Of a stretch of DNA of 64,000 nt, positions 11,262-23,500 are shown piece by piece. Position 1 is the stretch's first letter. Each line of letters starts with the position of its first letter. The notes beneath the pieces were generated by a model that saw only the letters and a program-made list of their open reading frames with translations, had not been told where the DNA came from and did no database searches. This DNA comes from Pyrus communis (lineage: Eukaryota > Streptophyta > Magnoliopsida > Rosales > Rosaceae): positions 16,138,088-16,202,087 of the forward strand of contig NC_084811.1 in NCBI RefSeq assembly GCF_963583255.1, given 5' to 3'. The position numbers were made by a program, and so were the translations under genes.

Positions 11262-13934
11262 ATGACGCGGAGTTCTCAAACTGTGCATGCACATATCTTG
11301 GACTTTAACGACGATTTTGAACGTGATTTGAGAAGAAAGAGGAGGCATCCCGAACCTAGTGAACCTAGTTCAAGTTCAGAGGCCGAATCTGAGTTTGAAA
11401 GTGTGGAAGAAGAAGTTATGGCAGCGGACAATCGGACCATTAAAGAGCTTTCGGCCTCGGGGTTGGCCAATGCCGCACCATTATGCATTCAATACCCCGC
11501 GGCTGCCCAAGGCAAGACCGATGAATTCGAGTTGAAGTCAAGCTTGTTGCACCACATTCCAAAGTACCATGGGTTGTCCATGGAAGATCCAAACAAGCAT
11601 TTGAAGGAGTTTGAAGTTGTATGCTCAAGCATGACACCCATTAACGTTGATGGGAATATTATGAAGATGAAAGCTTTTCCATTCTCTCTTGTGGAAAAGG
11701 CTAAGGATTGGCTTTATGAATTGGCACCCGGGACCGTTACTTCTTGGGAGAGCATGAAGCGAGCATTCTTGGAGAAGTTCTTCCCTACTTCAAGAGTCAT
11801 TCTCTTGAGGAAGAAAATTAGCGGAATCCAACAAAGTCAAGGAGAATCTTTTCCGGCATACTACGAGCGTTTTAAAGCCCTTGTTGCATCATGTCCTCAA
11901 CATCAAATGAAGGAGGAGCTTCTCCTTCAATATTTCTATGAGGGCCTTCTTCCCATTGAAAGGCAAATGCTCGATGCTTCGGCGGGAGGTGCATTGGTGG
12001 ACAAAACTCCTATGGCAGCCAAGACCCTAATTGCAAACCGTGCTCTAAATGCACAACAATATGAAGGACTTGGGCAAAGGGACCCCCCACGACAACACTT
12101 GAATGAGGTAAGTTCTCAATCCGATATTCAATCTCAGTTAGCTAATCTTACTTCTATTATGTCTCAGATGGCCGAAGGAATGAAGATACAAGGACCGATT
12201 GTATGTGGTGTATGTTCTATCCAAGGACACCCTTCGGAAAGATGCCCTCAATTGATTGAGAATGGGGGATGGGAGAGTGCAAATGCAATTGGATTTCCGA
12301 GCCACAATCAACCAAGGAATGATCCATATTCCAACACATACAATCCAGGTTGGAAAGACCATCCAAACTTCAAGTGGAGGGAGCCTCAACAACCTCACCA
12401 ACAAGGAGGTTTTAGACAACAACCCCCGGGGTTCTACACCAAGCCATTTGGCCAAGACCAAACCCAACCCCAATCCGCCCAAAACCATCAAGGTACGTCT
12501 TTAGATAATGCTACTATTCTTAAGTTGCTTACTAGTTTGTCTCAGGGGCAAGAGAATCAAACCAAAGCCATGCAAAACCAAGACAAAAGGGTGGATCACT
12601 TGGAGAAACAAATTGGGCAGATTGCGGAGTTTGTAGGACAATTCCGAGACAAAGGCAAGCTCCCTAGCTCAACCATTGTCAATCCAAAGGGAGGGTTCGA
12701 ATCTGCCAAGGCAATCATGTTGAGAAGTGGTAAGGAGGTCGGAACCACCTTAAGGCCGTCCAAAACAAGTCAAGAAGAGGACATGTTGCTGCAAGAAGAG
12801 GAGGAACAAGGAATAAAGGCCACGGCAAGGGTGAAAGAAACTTTGCCGCAGCCCCCTATTGTGCCAAAACCGTCCAACACACCTAAGGTAAGTCCAAACT
12901 CGACTTTGACAAGTTCTATTCCACTAAACGTGCCCTTTCCTGGCAGGTTTAGGCAATCAAAGAAGGAAGAAGCCGAGAAGGACATTCTAAAGACCTTTCG
13001 GAAAGTTCAAGTCAATATCCCGCTCCTAGATGCCATAAAGCAAGTGCCCAAATACGCTAAGTTCTTGAAGGAATTGTGCACTACAAGGAAGAGGGCGTCA
13101 CATAAAGAGGTAGTAAGGGTAAGTGAGAACGTTTCCGCTGTTTTACAAAGAAAGTTACCACCAAAGTGCAAAGATCCAGGTAGCTTTACAATCCCTTGTA
13201 TTATTGGTCAAACTAAGTTCGAACATGCTATGTTAGACTTAGGAGCTTCAATTAACGTCATGCCATACTCTATTTATGCTTCAATGAACCTTGGTGAATT
13301 GAAAAATGATGGTGTGATTATTCAGTGGGCCGATAGATCTAATGCCTATCCAAAGGGCGTATTGGAAGATGTCTTAGTGCAGGTGAATGATTTGATCTTC
13401 CCGGCGGATTTCTATGTCCTTGAAATGGAGGAAACCACCCATGCTCCATCCTTGCCGATTCTTCTTGGGAGGCCATTCATGAAGACGGCCCGAACTAAGA
13501 TAGACGTGTTTAAAGGCACTTTAACAATGGAATTCGATGGGGAAGTGATTGATTTTAATATTTCTAAAACTATGAGATTTCCTAATGATGATCACTCATG
13601 TTTCTCTATTGATATTCTTGATTCTTTGGCGCAGGCACACTTTGATCAATTACATGGCGATGCACTTGAAACGGTCATTACAAATGGCATAGAAATGAAG
13701 GATCACATGGATGTCACCATAACAAACCACGGCACACAATTGAACACCCATGTCGAGGCCTTTGATGAGGATGTAATTGAGACCGTGGCAGCCCTAGAGT
13801 CATTGCCACGGCTCCAAGGTAAGTTCCCTAGTCCAATTTCAATTCCAATTTCAACTAATAAGTTGCTTCCTTCTATAGAACAACCACCTACACTTGAGCT
13901 CAAACCGTTGCCAAATCACTTGAAGTATGTGTTT
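11262..13934 (+). pseudogene. gag-pol of E1, N-terminal half (gag and protease), split by E2
   Basis: The frame opens at ATG 11262, 124 bases after the LTR, and is unbroken for 891 codons up to the E2 insertion. The gag core spans about residues 90-270, with the conserved SMEDPNKHLKEFEVV and AKDWLYELAPG segments. A CCHC zinc knuckle of form CX2CX4HX4C lies at residues 315-328. A Q/P-rich linker and a charged region follow. The retropepsin DLGAS motif has its aspartate at about residue 659. The frame resumes at 28569: the join across one TGTTT copy reads through without a stop, giving about 1844 residues in total. Gag and pol share one frame, so no frameshift signal is needed. I see no stop in this half. 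Confidence 0.93.
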
Positions 13935-16269
13935 TGATGCGAGATTTACTTGACACTCAAATTAAACCCTCGTTTGACAATTGTAGTAGAATGGATAAGT
14001 GAGGGATCGTTCTAGACCGGGGATTAGGAGGGCTTGCTAAAACCTTCTAAATTGACTTAAAAACATAAAAACTAAATTAAAATACTCTTAACAAGACTAC
14101 TATGACTCAGAAAGGCTTTGAAAAACTCAAATTATCTAAAACAATCAAATTGACTCAAATAGAAGCTAGAACTTGATTTAGACGAATTTGCAATTGTTTA
14201 TGACTCCAAAAGCTTAAAGATACAAAAATAAAACAAATACGAATGATTAAGACTTAACAAAATAGGGGGGGAATTGTGGTTGGACGATATTAAATTAAAA
14301 AGACAGAATATAATTAAAGGCAAAATGTAAATATGAATGTGATAAAAATATGGATGATGGAATAGCCAAGGGGTTCTTCTCCACACATGTTACACTTGCA
14401 AAACAAAATTGATTCTCAGTTGGTCTTTCGATAAGTTATGAAACTCAATGCTCCAAGTTAATTAGGTCCGCTTAAATTAACTTTCAGATTTCCCTAGATT
14501 CGTTGGATTGAATGGAATACACATTACAACCAAATTATTCTTAATCAAAGTCCCTAACTATGGAATACGCATGATAGAGACATTCAACAAAGATCATTAA
14601 GTTCAACGGAAATCATAAGCATTGACGAGGCATTCATTACTATGGAATACGCATGAAACTTATGCCAAGAATTCGTTTAACGCGATTGTTTATAAGCAAC
14701 CTCCACTACTTGTGAATATAAGTTCATAACGATTAGGTGAAACTCACTTATATTCTAGCGTCATATTCATGCATGAAAATTAAGCTTGCAATCTCAATGA
14801 ACATACATAAATAAGTTATCAATCAAACAGTTAAACGAATTGAATCCACAACTTATGAAATTCCAACCAAAAGTAATCAATTCATATTGCAAATATAAAC
14901 ATAGTTTCGAATCACCCCCTAGCTAAAGGGGGTTTAGTTCCTCATAACTTTGAAATCAAAGAAACACCTAAACATTCCAACAACTCAAACGTGAATTGTA
15001 CGAACGTTTAGGCACTCTTCTCTTCCATTCTCATACGTACAAAACAAAGAGAATTGAATTTAAACTTTGAAATCAAAGAAACACCTAAACATTCCAACAA
15101 CTCAAACTTGAATTGTATGAACGTTTAGGCACTCTTTTCTTCCTCGTTGTTGTAGCACAAGGTCTAAGGTGAGCTTTGGGGATTATGTGAAGTGTTTTGG
15201 AGGGATGGGAAGTGGTTGGATAGTGGCTGCAATGAAGGAGAAAAACTGCACAGAAAATGGAAGGGGAATTGCGGCAATGGATGTGTATTTGTGTTGTGTG
15301 AAGTGTTGTGAATGGAAATATGAGATATGAATTGAATGGGGAGTGAATGAATGCAAGGGTATTTATAGGAGTAGTGGAGGGAACATATGGTTGTTTGTTT
15401 AAGATGCAAGTGGCTAATTAATGATGGAAAAGTATGTGATTGAATTAAAGGATGCAAAGTGAATGAATCATGAATCATTGTGGATGAAAGGTGGAAGTGC
15501 ATGTGTTGATGACTAGGTTAGTGGGTGGAAATCTGAAAATGGCATATAGGAATGGGAGCTCACGGTTTGAATGTGTAAAGTGTGTGTGAATGCATGTGAA
15601 GATGCAATAAATAATGCATGTAGGGTTAGGAAATAATGAAGAAATGCATGTGAGATGTTTGGAAAGGAAATGGGAACCCACGGCAATGAAGTTGTTTTGT
15701 GTTGTGAATTATGATGAATGCATGTGAGTTAAAGAGGGAGAATGTGGTGAAATGATGAAGTAGGAAGGTGGAAATGCATGTGAGATGTTTGGAAAGGAAT
15801 AAAGAATGAATGGTGGAAATGTGAGTGAATGATGTGCATGTGTGAGAATGCATGTGGAATTAAGAGGAGTATGGAAGTGAAATAAATGAATGATATGTTA
15901 AGTGATAAGTGAATGGTTTGATAAGTGATAAATGAATTAGTTTAAAGGGCTAGGGTTTAAGTACATAGAATGGGCCTAAAATAGGTTGGTTTGTATGGCA
16001 TAATGTGTTTGATTGGGCTAGAGCCATTGTTTTGTGTCTTCAAGTGCATACAAGGCCTTCAAATTCGTCCATCCTCTTGGCTCCATGGATAAGCTATCCA
16101 ATCCATGCCCAAAAATGCTCCAAATGGCCTCAAAATGCACTTTCTTGCTCCCTAGGCCCTTAGAACCTGAAAACACACAAAAGAAGCATAAAGGACTAAA
16201 ATAACGAGAGAAACATAACGTAAATGCACGAGAACAAGCCATTTAAGTCGCATGAATATGCTCCTATCA
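13935..16269 (-). repeat. 3' LTR of E2
   Basis: It begins TGATGCGAGATTTACTTGAC on the plus strand and ends GCTCCTATCA. The minus-strand polypurine tract (AAGTGTGGGGGTATT) abuts it at 16270-16284. A TATAAATA word lies on the minus strand near 15359-15366. ORFs within it are shadows. Confidence 0.94.
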
Positions 16270-17016
16270 AATACCCCCACACTTAGCTTTTGCTAGTCCT
16301 CGAGCAAAATAGAATAAAAACAAATAAACAAAACGACACTAAACACGTAAAACACAACCTAAACCTTCCAACAACCGTCTTAGGGATTTCCAATGCACAT
16401 GACAAGTTAAAAATCATCATTCTCACAGATTTTAGTCATCTTCACATTTAAGTTCATTCTTAATCATAGTCACCATATACTAGTTCACAATTAAGCATTT
16501 AAAACCATGTTTTGAATGTAGTAACATGCCTTAGAGAATTTGCTCAATTCCTTTCAAGATATGCACTCAATTTTTACTCAGATTTTCTAACTATACACCC
16601 TAATCTAGTCATATGTGAGAAGATTGATGTAAACATGAAAACGACACTCACATATATGTATCACAAAGAACGCAAATTCTGGAGTTAATAATCAAGTTTA
16701 GATATGATCTCATGAATGGAATGCTACTACTTAGACGCGAGAACCAGTGACACCATAAGCTCATACCAAGTTCAAACTCCACAAATTGAAATACACAACA
16801 CTCAAGATAGAAGTCAAGGGTTGTAACGGGGCTTGGGGTATGTGGATAAAGAAGGGATATGGAAAACAAAGGTTCTTAAAGAAATAGTGAGCAAAGCATT
16901 TTAATCAACTTAGAATTCACTTTTGAATGAAAACTCAACTTTTGAACAAAAAGGGAGAATTTAGACAATTTACGCCCAGAATTGGTGTTTTGGAACCTTT
17001 CTTCAATCACTTATTC

Positions 17017-17060
<44 letters not shown>

Positions 17061-18110
17061 CTTTTGAATCTCAAAACAAAAACACTTAAACATTCTCTCC
17101 CCCACACTTATTTTCTTTCATAATGTAACTCAAAAGGAATTCAATTAAGTCATGCTCACTATCTTTTAAGAACAAGGGTAAGGACGGTCATATTCTAGGT
17201 TAGGTGAAGATAAAGTGGGTTAACAAAGAACATGGGTTAACATGGCTCAACGGGGGTAAAACTTACAACATATACGAAATATGGGAAGCGAGGCTATTTG
17301 GCTATGGTGGCAACTACACAACTTCATCTTGATATATGTTATGTAAATCAATAACATGCTTTGAATGAAATGGGCATGAGTTCTAGCATTTGGAACTATA
17401 TGATGAAACGCCTTCTAAGTAGTAACCAAGCAAAGAATAATGAGATCATGCAACGATTTTAGAAAACAAGAAATCACAGATTATACTCTCCAAAGAACGT
17501 TATAGGCTCAAGTCTCTCAGGGTTGTAGCATTTGTTTGAGTTCCTTCCTTCAGGCATGTTACAAAAACTAAATTTTCTTTTATGATTGCATGTGAAGTCA
17601 TACATTATAACCATAACCAAGCATATACCAAGAGTAAATCAAACTTTTCTCTATGTTTATAACTCTTTTTAACAGTCATGCAATTACAAACCAAATCCTT
17701 AACATTGTGTTGGAAGGTATCCTAAGACACAAACACACACACAAAAACAACTTTAAAACAACTCTTTTTGGGTTTTTCAAAACAATTTTTCAAATTTTTA
17801 TGGGATTTTCGAATTTTTAAGACAAAACACACTAAAACAGTTTTAAAACAGTGAGAAACAACATGTGAAGTGATAGGTGAATAAATCCCATGAATTTGCA
17901 TCAAATATACTTAGTTACCCCCCCCCCCCCACACTTAAATCAAACATTGTCCTCAATGTTTTAAGCATAGATTCACACAAAGCATAAGTAAATACACAAA
18001 AAACACTTAAACATACTAAACATGGCATAATGTAATTAACAAAGAGAAGAGTTTAGAGACGCAAATCTGGTTATAGAGTGTAAATTCCATCTTCTCTTTG
18101 TTGATTGCAT

Positions 18111-20070
18111 TGAGGCTTGATCTTGATGATTCCACAGGCTTACTCTCGAACTGGTTTCCGCCCATCATTGATTTTCCTTTGTGCTACTTCTTGAACTGGG
18201 CAGCAGGATGGTTCTTTTGGTCTCCCCCGAAGGTCTGAGCTTATCCCTTTTATCTGTTTCTTTGTTCAATCTTTCCAATTCGTATTGAAAAGGGTTGGAG
18301 GATAACTCAGCCTATGTTTGTCTCCACATGCTTCAATGTATCATTTGCACTTGCCTTACTCGCTCCCCTTTGCAGAAGTGGTCCCTTCTCCGGAAGTGTA
18401 TCAACCGTTGAAGATGACTACTCGAGAGCAACGCTAGGTAAGCAATCAGGAATAGATTCCAAGCAGTTGGCTCCAGAACGGAAGACTGACTCCAAGTGCC
18501 GGCTGATTGCTTGTTTTACTTTGCCATGCGAGTAAGAACAAGGACAAAGAAAAAGACAGGGAAAGAGCATGATATGAGATACTTTTGCTTTTGACCTTGA
18601 TGATATGAGATACCTTTGCTTTTGAAGAAACGGTGAATGAATCAGCACATGTATTTGTTGTGCTGTTTCCTCCTGGGTCATATGTACTCCAGGCATCTGG
18701 TATCATCTTTGGGGAAGAAAAAAGAATTGAGTCTTTCGAAAGGCTTTGCTGGGAGTACGCCCTCAGAGGTGAGGGAGAGTTGGGCATTTTTCTTCAGGTT
18801 TGCCCTGCCATAAAAGACGAAGGTCGACATATATAGAGATAATATCAAGTGGTGGTACTTTTTACCTTTGTCGACAAACGTTTTGATCCCGCAAATCCGG
18901 CTTTTTGAAATCATGGCCCCTCTTCGATCTCTGAACACGCCTCTTCGATTTCTGAGCAGGCGCCCCTTCGATTTCTGAACGATGCCCCTTCGCTTCCTGA
19001 ACGACACGTGGTAGTGCAGATGCGGCTCCTTTTGACAAAGCTGCACGCGTCTTCTGAAAAGCTGAGAAAGCGTCGCCGAACTTTGCGCTTGTCGGCTAAA
19101 GATGTGTAGTTGCGATGATGGCCTCCACGTGTTGTCTGAAAAGAAGAACTCGTTTGACAAAGTTGAACACGTCTTCTGAAAAGCTGAGAAAGCGTCGCCT
19201 AAATTAAGCCGGAAATTCCGACTTTTTGAATCGGTGGACGCGTCGCCTTGGCTTCTTATTGAGGTATCAAACACCGCCACAAACACACTCTGAAGATTTC
19301 CCATTCTTGAAAACCGACTCCGGCCCTTTGAAAATTTACTCCATCCACCCATTCTCTTTGAACACTTTTGAAAAAAATGGCAAACTCATCGAACCTTAGC
19401 TTAGATTTGAGTCTCAGCAGCGATCCGGTTGCGCCCCGTCAAGGTAACGTATGGCGCCCTTCTTTTTTTTCTTCTAACGGTCCTCTTTCAGGTGAAGACT
19501 CTGTGATGCAGGACGCCACAACAGCTACAATAGTAGCTAGGAACCTCCTCACTCCAAAAGATAGTAGGCTGCTGTCAGGACGGTCCGATGAGTTGGCCGT
19601 TCAAGAGTCCCTCGCACTTAGTGTTCAGTGTGCGAGTTCTGTGTCCAACATGGGCCAACGCCTGCTTGCCCGCTCCCGTCAGGTGGAATCATTGATGGCA
19701 GAGGTGGAAAGTCTCAAGCAGGAGATCCAGCAGCTGAAGTATGAGAATAGAAGTTTACACGTGCTTGCAAACAACTATTCGACGGGCATGAAGAGGAAGC
19801 TTGATGAGCTGCAAGAGTCTGAAGGTCGGATTCACAGTGACCGTCAAAGGTTTTCGTCTTTCCTCCAGAGGCACCTTTTTCCTGGCTCATCCAGCGTTTG
19901 GCCAAGTATTGAGGCCTGGAATGCTCTATCTTCGATGCCTCCCGCTCCGATGCCTTCTGTTCCTACGCCTTCCGCTCCGATGCCTTCCGCTTCTACGCCT
20001 TCCTCTCTAAGAGTAAAGCCACGTAGTGGGGCCTCAAGCAAACAACCTTTATGAAGCATCATCTTTCTTT
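18111..20070 (+). other. Extra block inside E2, unlike other elements in the window
   Basis: Homology to the post-pol region of E0 stops at about 18111 and resumes at about 20070-20085. The block is richer in G and C than its surroundings. It has a 31-bp tandem repeat at about 18566-18628, four near-repeats of a CCCTTCGATTTCTGAAC-like word at about 18918-18999, and a direct repeat of about 50 bp (TTCTGAAAAGCTGAGAAAGC) at about 19050 and 19170, before an ORF on the plus strand. I see no convincing target duplication or terminal repeats at its edges. It may be a transduced host or transposon fragment. I recall similar coiled-coil ORFs as high-copy transposon-associated sequences in woody plants. 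Confidence 0.6.
19377..20054 (+). CDS. Coiled-coil protein of 225 residues, unknown function, antisense to E2
   Basis: The frame opens at ATG 19377 (an in-frame TTG lies three codons upstream) and closes with TGA at 20052-20054. The first 60 residues are S/L/D-rich. A central segment (about residues 75-165) has heptad-like leucines and many E, K, Q and R residues (SRQVESLMAEVESLKQEIQQ), predicting a coiled coil. The C-terminus is a short P/S/A/M repeat built on a 5-6 residue unit (APMPS, TPS) with a basic tail. No catalytic motif, signal peptide or membrane segment is visible. It runs opposite to the gag-pol of E2. I recall relatives in repetitive DNA of apple, grape and citrus, so a transposon-borne or captured ORF is likelier than a single-copy gene. 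Whether it is expressed is unknown. Confidence 0.55.
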   Translation: MANSSNLSLDLSLSSDPVAPRQGNVWRPSFFSSNGPLSGEDSVMQDATTATIVARNLLTPKDSRLLSGRSDELAVQESLALSVQCASSVSNMGQRLLARSRQVESLMAEVESLKQEIQQLKYENRSLHVLANNYSTGMKRKLDELQESEGRIHSDRQRFSSFLQRHLFPGSSSVWPSIEAWNALSSMPPAPMPSVPTPSAPMPSASTPSSLRVKPRSGASSKQPL

Positions 20071-20579
20071 GTTTAGCAGTGCCTATCAATAAATCAAACA
20101 TTTTCTCAATGTTACAATCATAGACTCACACAATTAATAAACAAACAAACAATAACAACTAAACAACCTAACAAGGCAGAAACGAAATAGCAACAAAGAA
20201 AAGAATTTTTTTTTATTTTTATTTTTTTAAATTTTTATCAAATTTTCGGAGTTTTATACCAAGACACTATAAAACACACTAAAACACTCTAAAAACGCTT
20301 AAAACAGCAAGAAACAACATTCTAAGTGAAAGGCGAATAAATCCCACGAAATTCATGCAAATACAAATTGTTTACCCCCCCACACTTAAATCAAACTTTG
20401 TCCTCAATGTTTTAAGCAGAAAGTCACAACAGAGCAAGCAAAGTAAAGGCAGTAAAGAAAAAGAAAGGAATAAAAATAAGTCTCTTAAAGGGGTTTCCAA
20501 GTTCTTCTCTATTCGGATGCATGGGTTGTCTCCCACGAAGCGCTTTCTTTTACGTCTTGCAGCCGGACGGTACCTCCGT

Positions 20580-23500
20580 TTAAGCTTGACTAGGTTCCAC
20601 GGCATGGAAGGGTACCTCCTCCACGACATGCTCCTCAAACATCTCGTAATAGGGCTTCAATCGATGCCCATTCACTTTGAATTCTTGCTGCGTCCTTGAA
20701 CTTTTGATTTGCACTGCACCATGAGGGAAAACATTAGTAACAACAAACGGGCCAATCCATTTAGAACGCAACTTACCAGGAAACAAACGTAGGCGAGAGT
20801 TGAAAAGTAACACTTTCTGCCCAACTGTGAAGGTCTTGGTTCGAATCATTTTATCATGGAATGCTTTGGTCTTGGCTTTGTACATCCGGGCATTCTCATA
20901 GGCTTCATTCCGAATCTCCTCAAGTTCATTCAATTGGAGCTTCCTATGAACTCCTGCTGCATCTATGTCCATGTTGAAAATCTTAACGGCCCAATGTGCC
21001 TTGTGCTCTAATTCTACGGGCAAATGACATGGCTTACCATAGACGAGCCGAAAAGGTGACATCCCAATGGGTGTTTTGTATGTCGTACGATATGCCCACA
21101 GTGCATCATCTAAACGTAAGCTCCAATCCCTCCTTGTTGGTCCAACGGTCTTCTCCAAAATTTGTTTTATTTCTCAGTTAGACACCTCGGCTTGGCCATT
21201 TGTTTGAGGATGGTAAGGTGTGGAGACCTTATGGTTGACATGGTACTTTCTTAGCAACGCCTCAATGGTCCGATTGCAAAAGTGAGACCCTCCATCACTT
21301 ATGATTACTCTCGGCATTCCAAACCTAGCAAAAATGTTAGTTTTCACGAAATCTGCAACCACCTTAGAATCGTTAGTACGGGTGGCTTTTGCTTCCACCC
21401 ATTTAGAAACATAATCAACGGCTAGCAAGATATAAGTGAAACCATAAGATGGAGGGAAAGGGCCCATGAAATCAATGCCCCAAACATCAAAAATTTCAAC
21501 ATTAAAGACAGGGGTTTGCGGCATTTGGTCCTTGGTACCTATGTTACCCATTCGTTGGCAACGATCACAAGACATACAAAAGGTTCTAGCATCCCTAAAT
21601 ATAGTCGGCCAATAAAAACCACACTCTAAAACCTTGAGGGCAGTGCGTTGTGTGCCAAAATGACCACCACATGCATATGTGTGACAAAAGCTTAGAATTG
21701 AGTGAAATTCAGAATCATGCACACATCTACGTATAATTTGATCTGAGCAATACTTCCACAAATAAGGGTCATCCCAAACATAGAAACGTGCATCATTTTT
21801 AAGCTTATCACGTTGGTGCTTGTTTAGTTCATTTGGAATTTGTTTAGCCACCAAGTAATTCACTAAATCTGCATACCATGGTTCACTTACCTCAATGGAT
21901 AGCAGCTGCTCATCGGGAAAAGTTTCAGGGATAGGTACGGCATGTTCATGCTCCTCGTTGATCATTCGGCTTAAATGGTCAGCCACTACATTCTCGCTTC
22001 CTTTCTTATCCCGGATTTCAATATCAAATTCTTGAAGAAGAAGAATCCAACGGATAAGCCTCGGCTTTGCTTCCTTTTTCGTGAGCAAGTACCTCAAAGC
22101 TGCATGATCAGAATAAACGATTACTTTAGTACAAATTAAATATGAACGGAATTTATCTAAAGCAAAAACCACAGCTAGAAGTTCTTTTTCCGTCGTGGAG
22201 TAGTTCAATTGGGCATCATTGAGAGTCGAGAGGCATAGTATATGACATGCGGCCGCTTGTCTCTTTTTTGTCCTAGAACAGCTCCTAATGCATAGTCGGA
22301 TGCATCGCACATGAGCTCGAACGGAAGGCTCCAATCTGGAGGTACAATAATGGGGGCCGAGACTAGCTTCTCCTTGAGTTGGTTAAATGCCGAATTACAC
22401 TCTTCATCAAACTTGAATGGCACATCTTTTTGAAGCAATCGGCAAAGAGGGTTGGACATCTTGGAGAAGTCCTTGATAAAACGCCTATAGAACCCTGCAT
22501 GGCCAAGAAACGAACGTACCTCTCTAACCGAAGTAGGAGAGGGTAAGTGACGTACAAGGTCTATTTTCGATTTATCTACTTCAATTCCTTTTTCTGAAAC
22601 AATATGTCCTAAAACTATACCTTGTTTCACCATAAAGTGACATTTCTCCCAATTCAAGACAAGGTTAGTTTCAACACATCGTTTCAAAATTAAGGTCAGA
22701 TTATCCAAGCAATTATCAAATGAACTCCCAAATACACTGAAATCATCCATGAAAACCTCAATGATCTTTTCAACAAAATCGGAAAATATACTTACCATAC
22801 ACCTTTGGAAAGTGGCCGGTGCGTTGCATAAGCCAAATGGCATGCGACGAAAAGCAAATGTTCCAAAGGGACATGTGAATGTGGTCTTCTCTTGATCATC
22901 CGGGGCTATCACAATTTGGTTATATCCAGAGTATCCATCAAGAAAACAGTAAAAAGCATGACCGGCTAACCTTTCGAGCATCTGGTCGATGAATGGCAAA
23001 GGAAAGTGATCTTTCCTAGTCATGGCATTTAGCTTCCGGTAATCGATACATACTCGCCATCCAGTCTGAATGCGTGTAGGCACAAGCTCATTCTCATCAT
23101 TCTTGATAACAGTTACTCCGGACTTCTTGGGAACGACTTGAACTGGAGAGACCCAACGGCTATCGGAGATAGGGTAGATCACTCCGCAATCCAAAAGTTT
23201 GATTATTTCCTTCTTCACCACTTCCATCATCGGAGGGTTGAGACGGCGTTGAGCCTCTCGAGTTGGTTTAGCCCCCTCCTCAAGAAGTATACGGTGCATG
23301 CATGTGGTAGGGCTTATTCCTTTAATGTCGGCCAAAGTCCACCCTATGGCCGTTTTGTGCTCTCGCAGCACCCTTACAAGCTTCTCCTCCTCCATTGCCG
23401 TGAGACTTGATGAAATGATGACGGGCAATGTTTCGCCTTTTCCCAAACACACATACTTCAAATGGTCCGGCAACGGCTTAAGTTCAAGCGATGGTGCCTG

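Larger units (their letters stand above)
16270..20579 (-). other. Long mosaic post-pol region of E2
   Basis: Read on the minus strand from the pol stop, the conserved post-pol motif lies at about 20521-20573 and the first polypurine tract at about 20374-20392. Degenerate extra copies of the same post-pol stretch lie at about 20083-20200 and about 17920-18110, on either side of the foreign block 18111-20070. The region then runs normally to the 3' polypurine tract at 16270-16284, with a second tract near 17095-17115 and a T-run of about 38 bases (poly-A in element sense) near 17023-17060. Other elements here have only 1.9 kb in this place. Confidence 0.75.

Noticed and set aside
18418..19352. 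Minus-strand ORFs at 18418-18696, 18446-18787 and 18678-19352
   Set aside because: They overlap repeats and one another and have no recognisable motifs. The plus-strand ORF at 19377 is the only plausible frame in this block.
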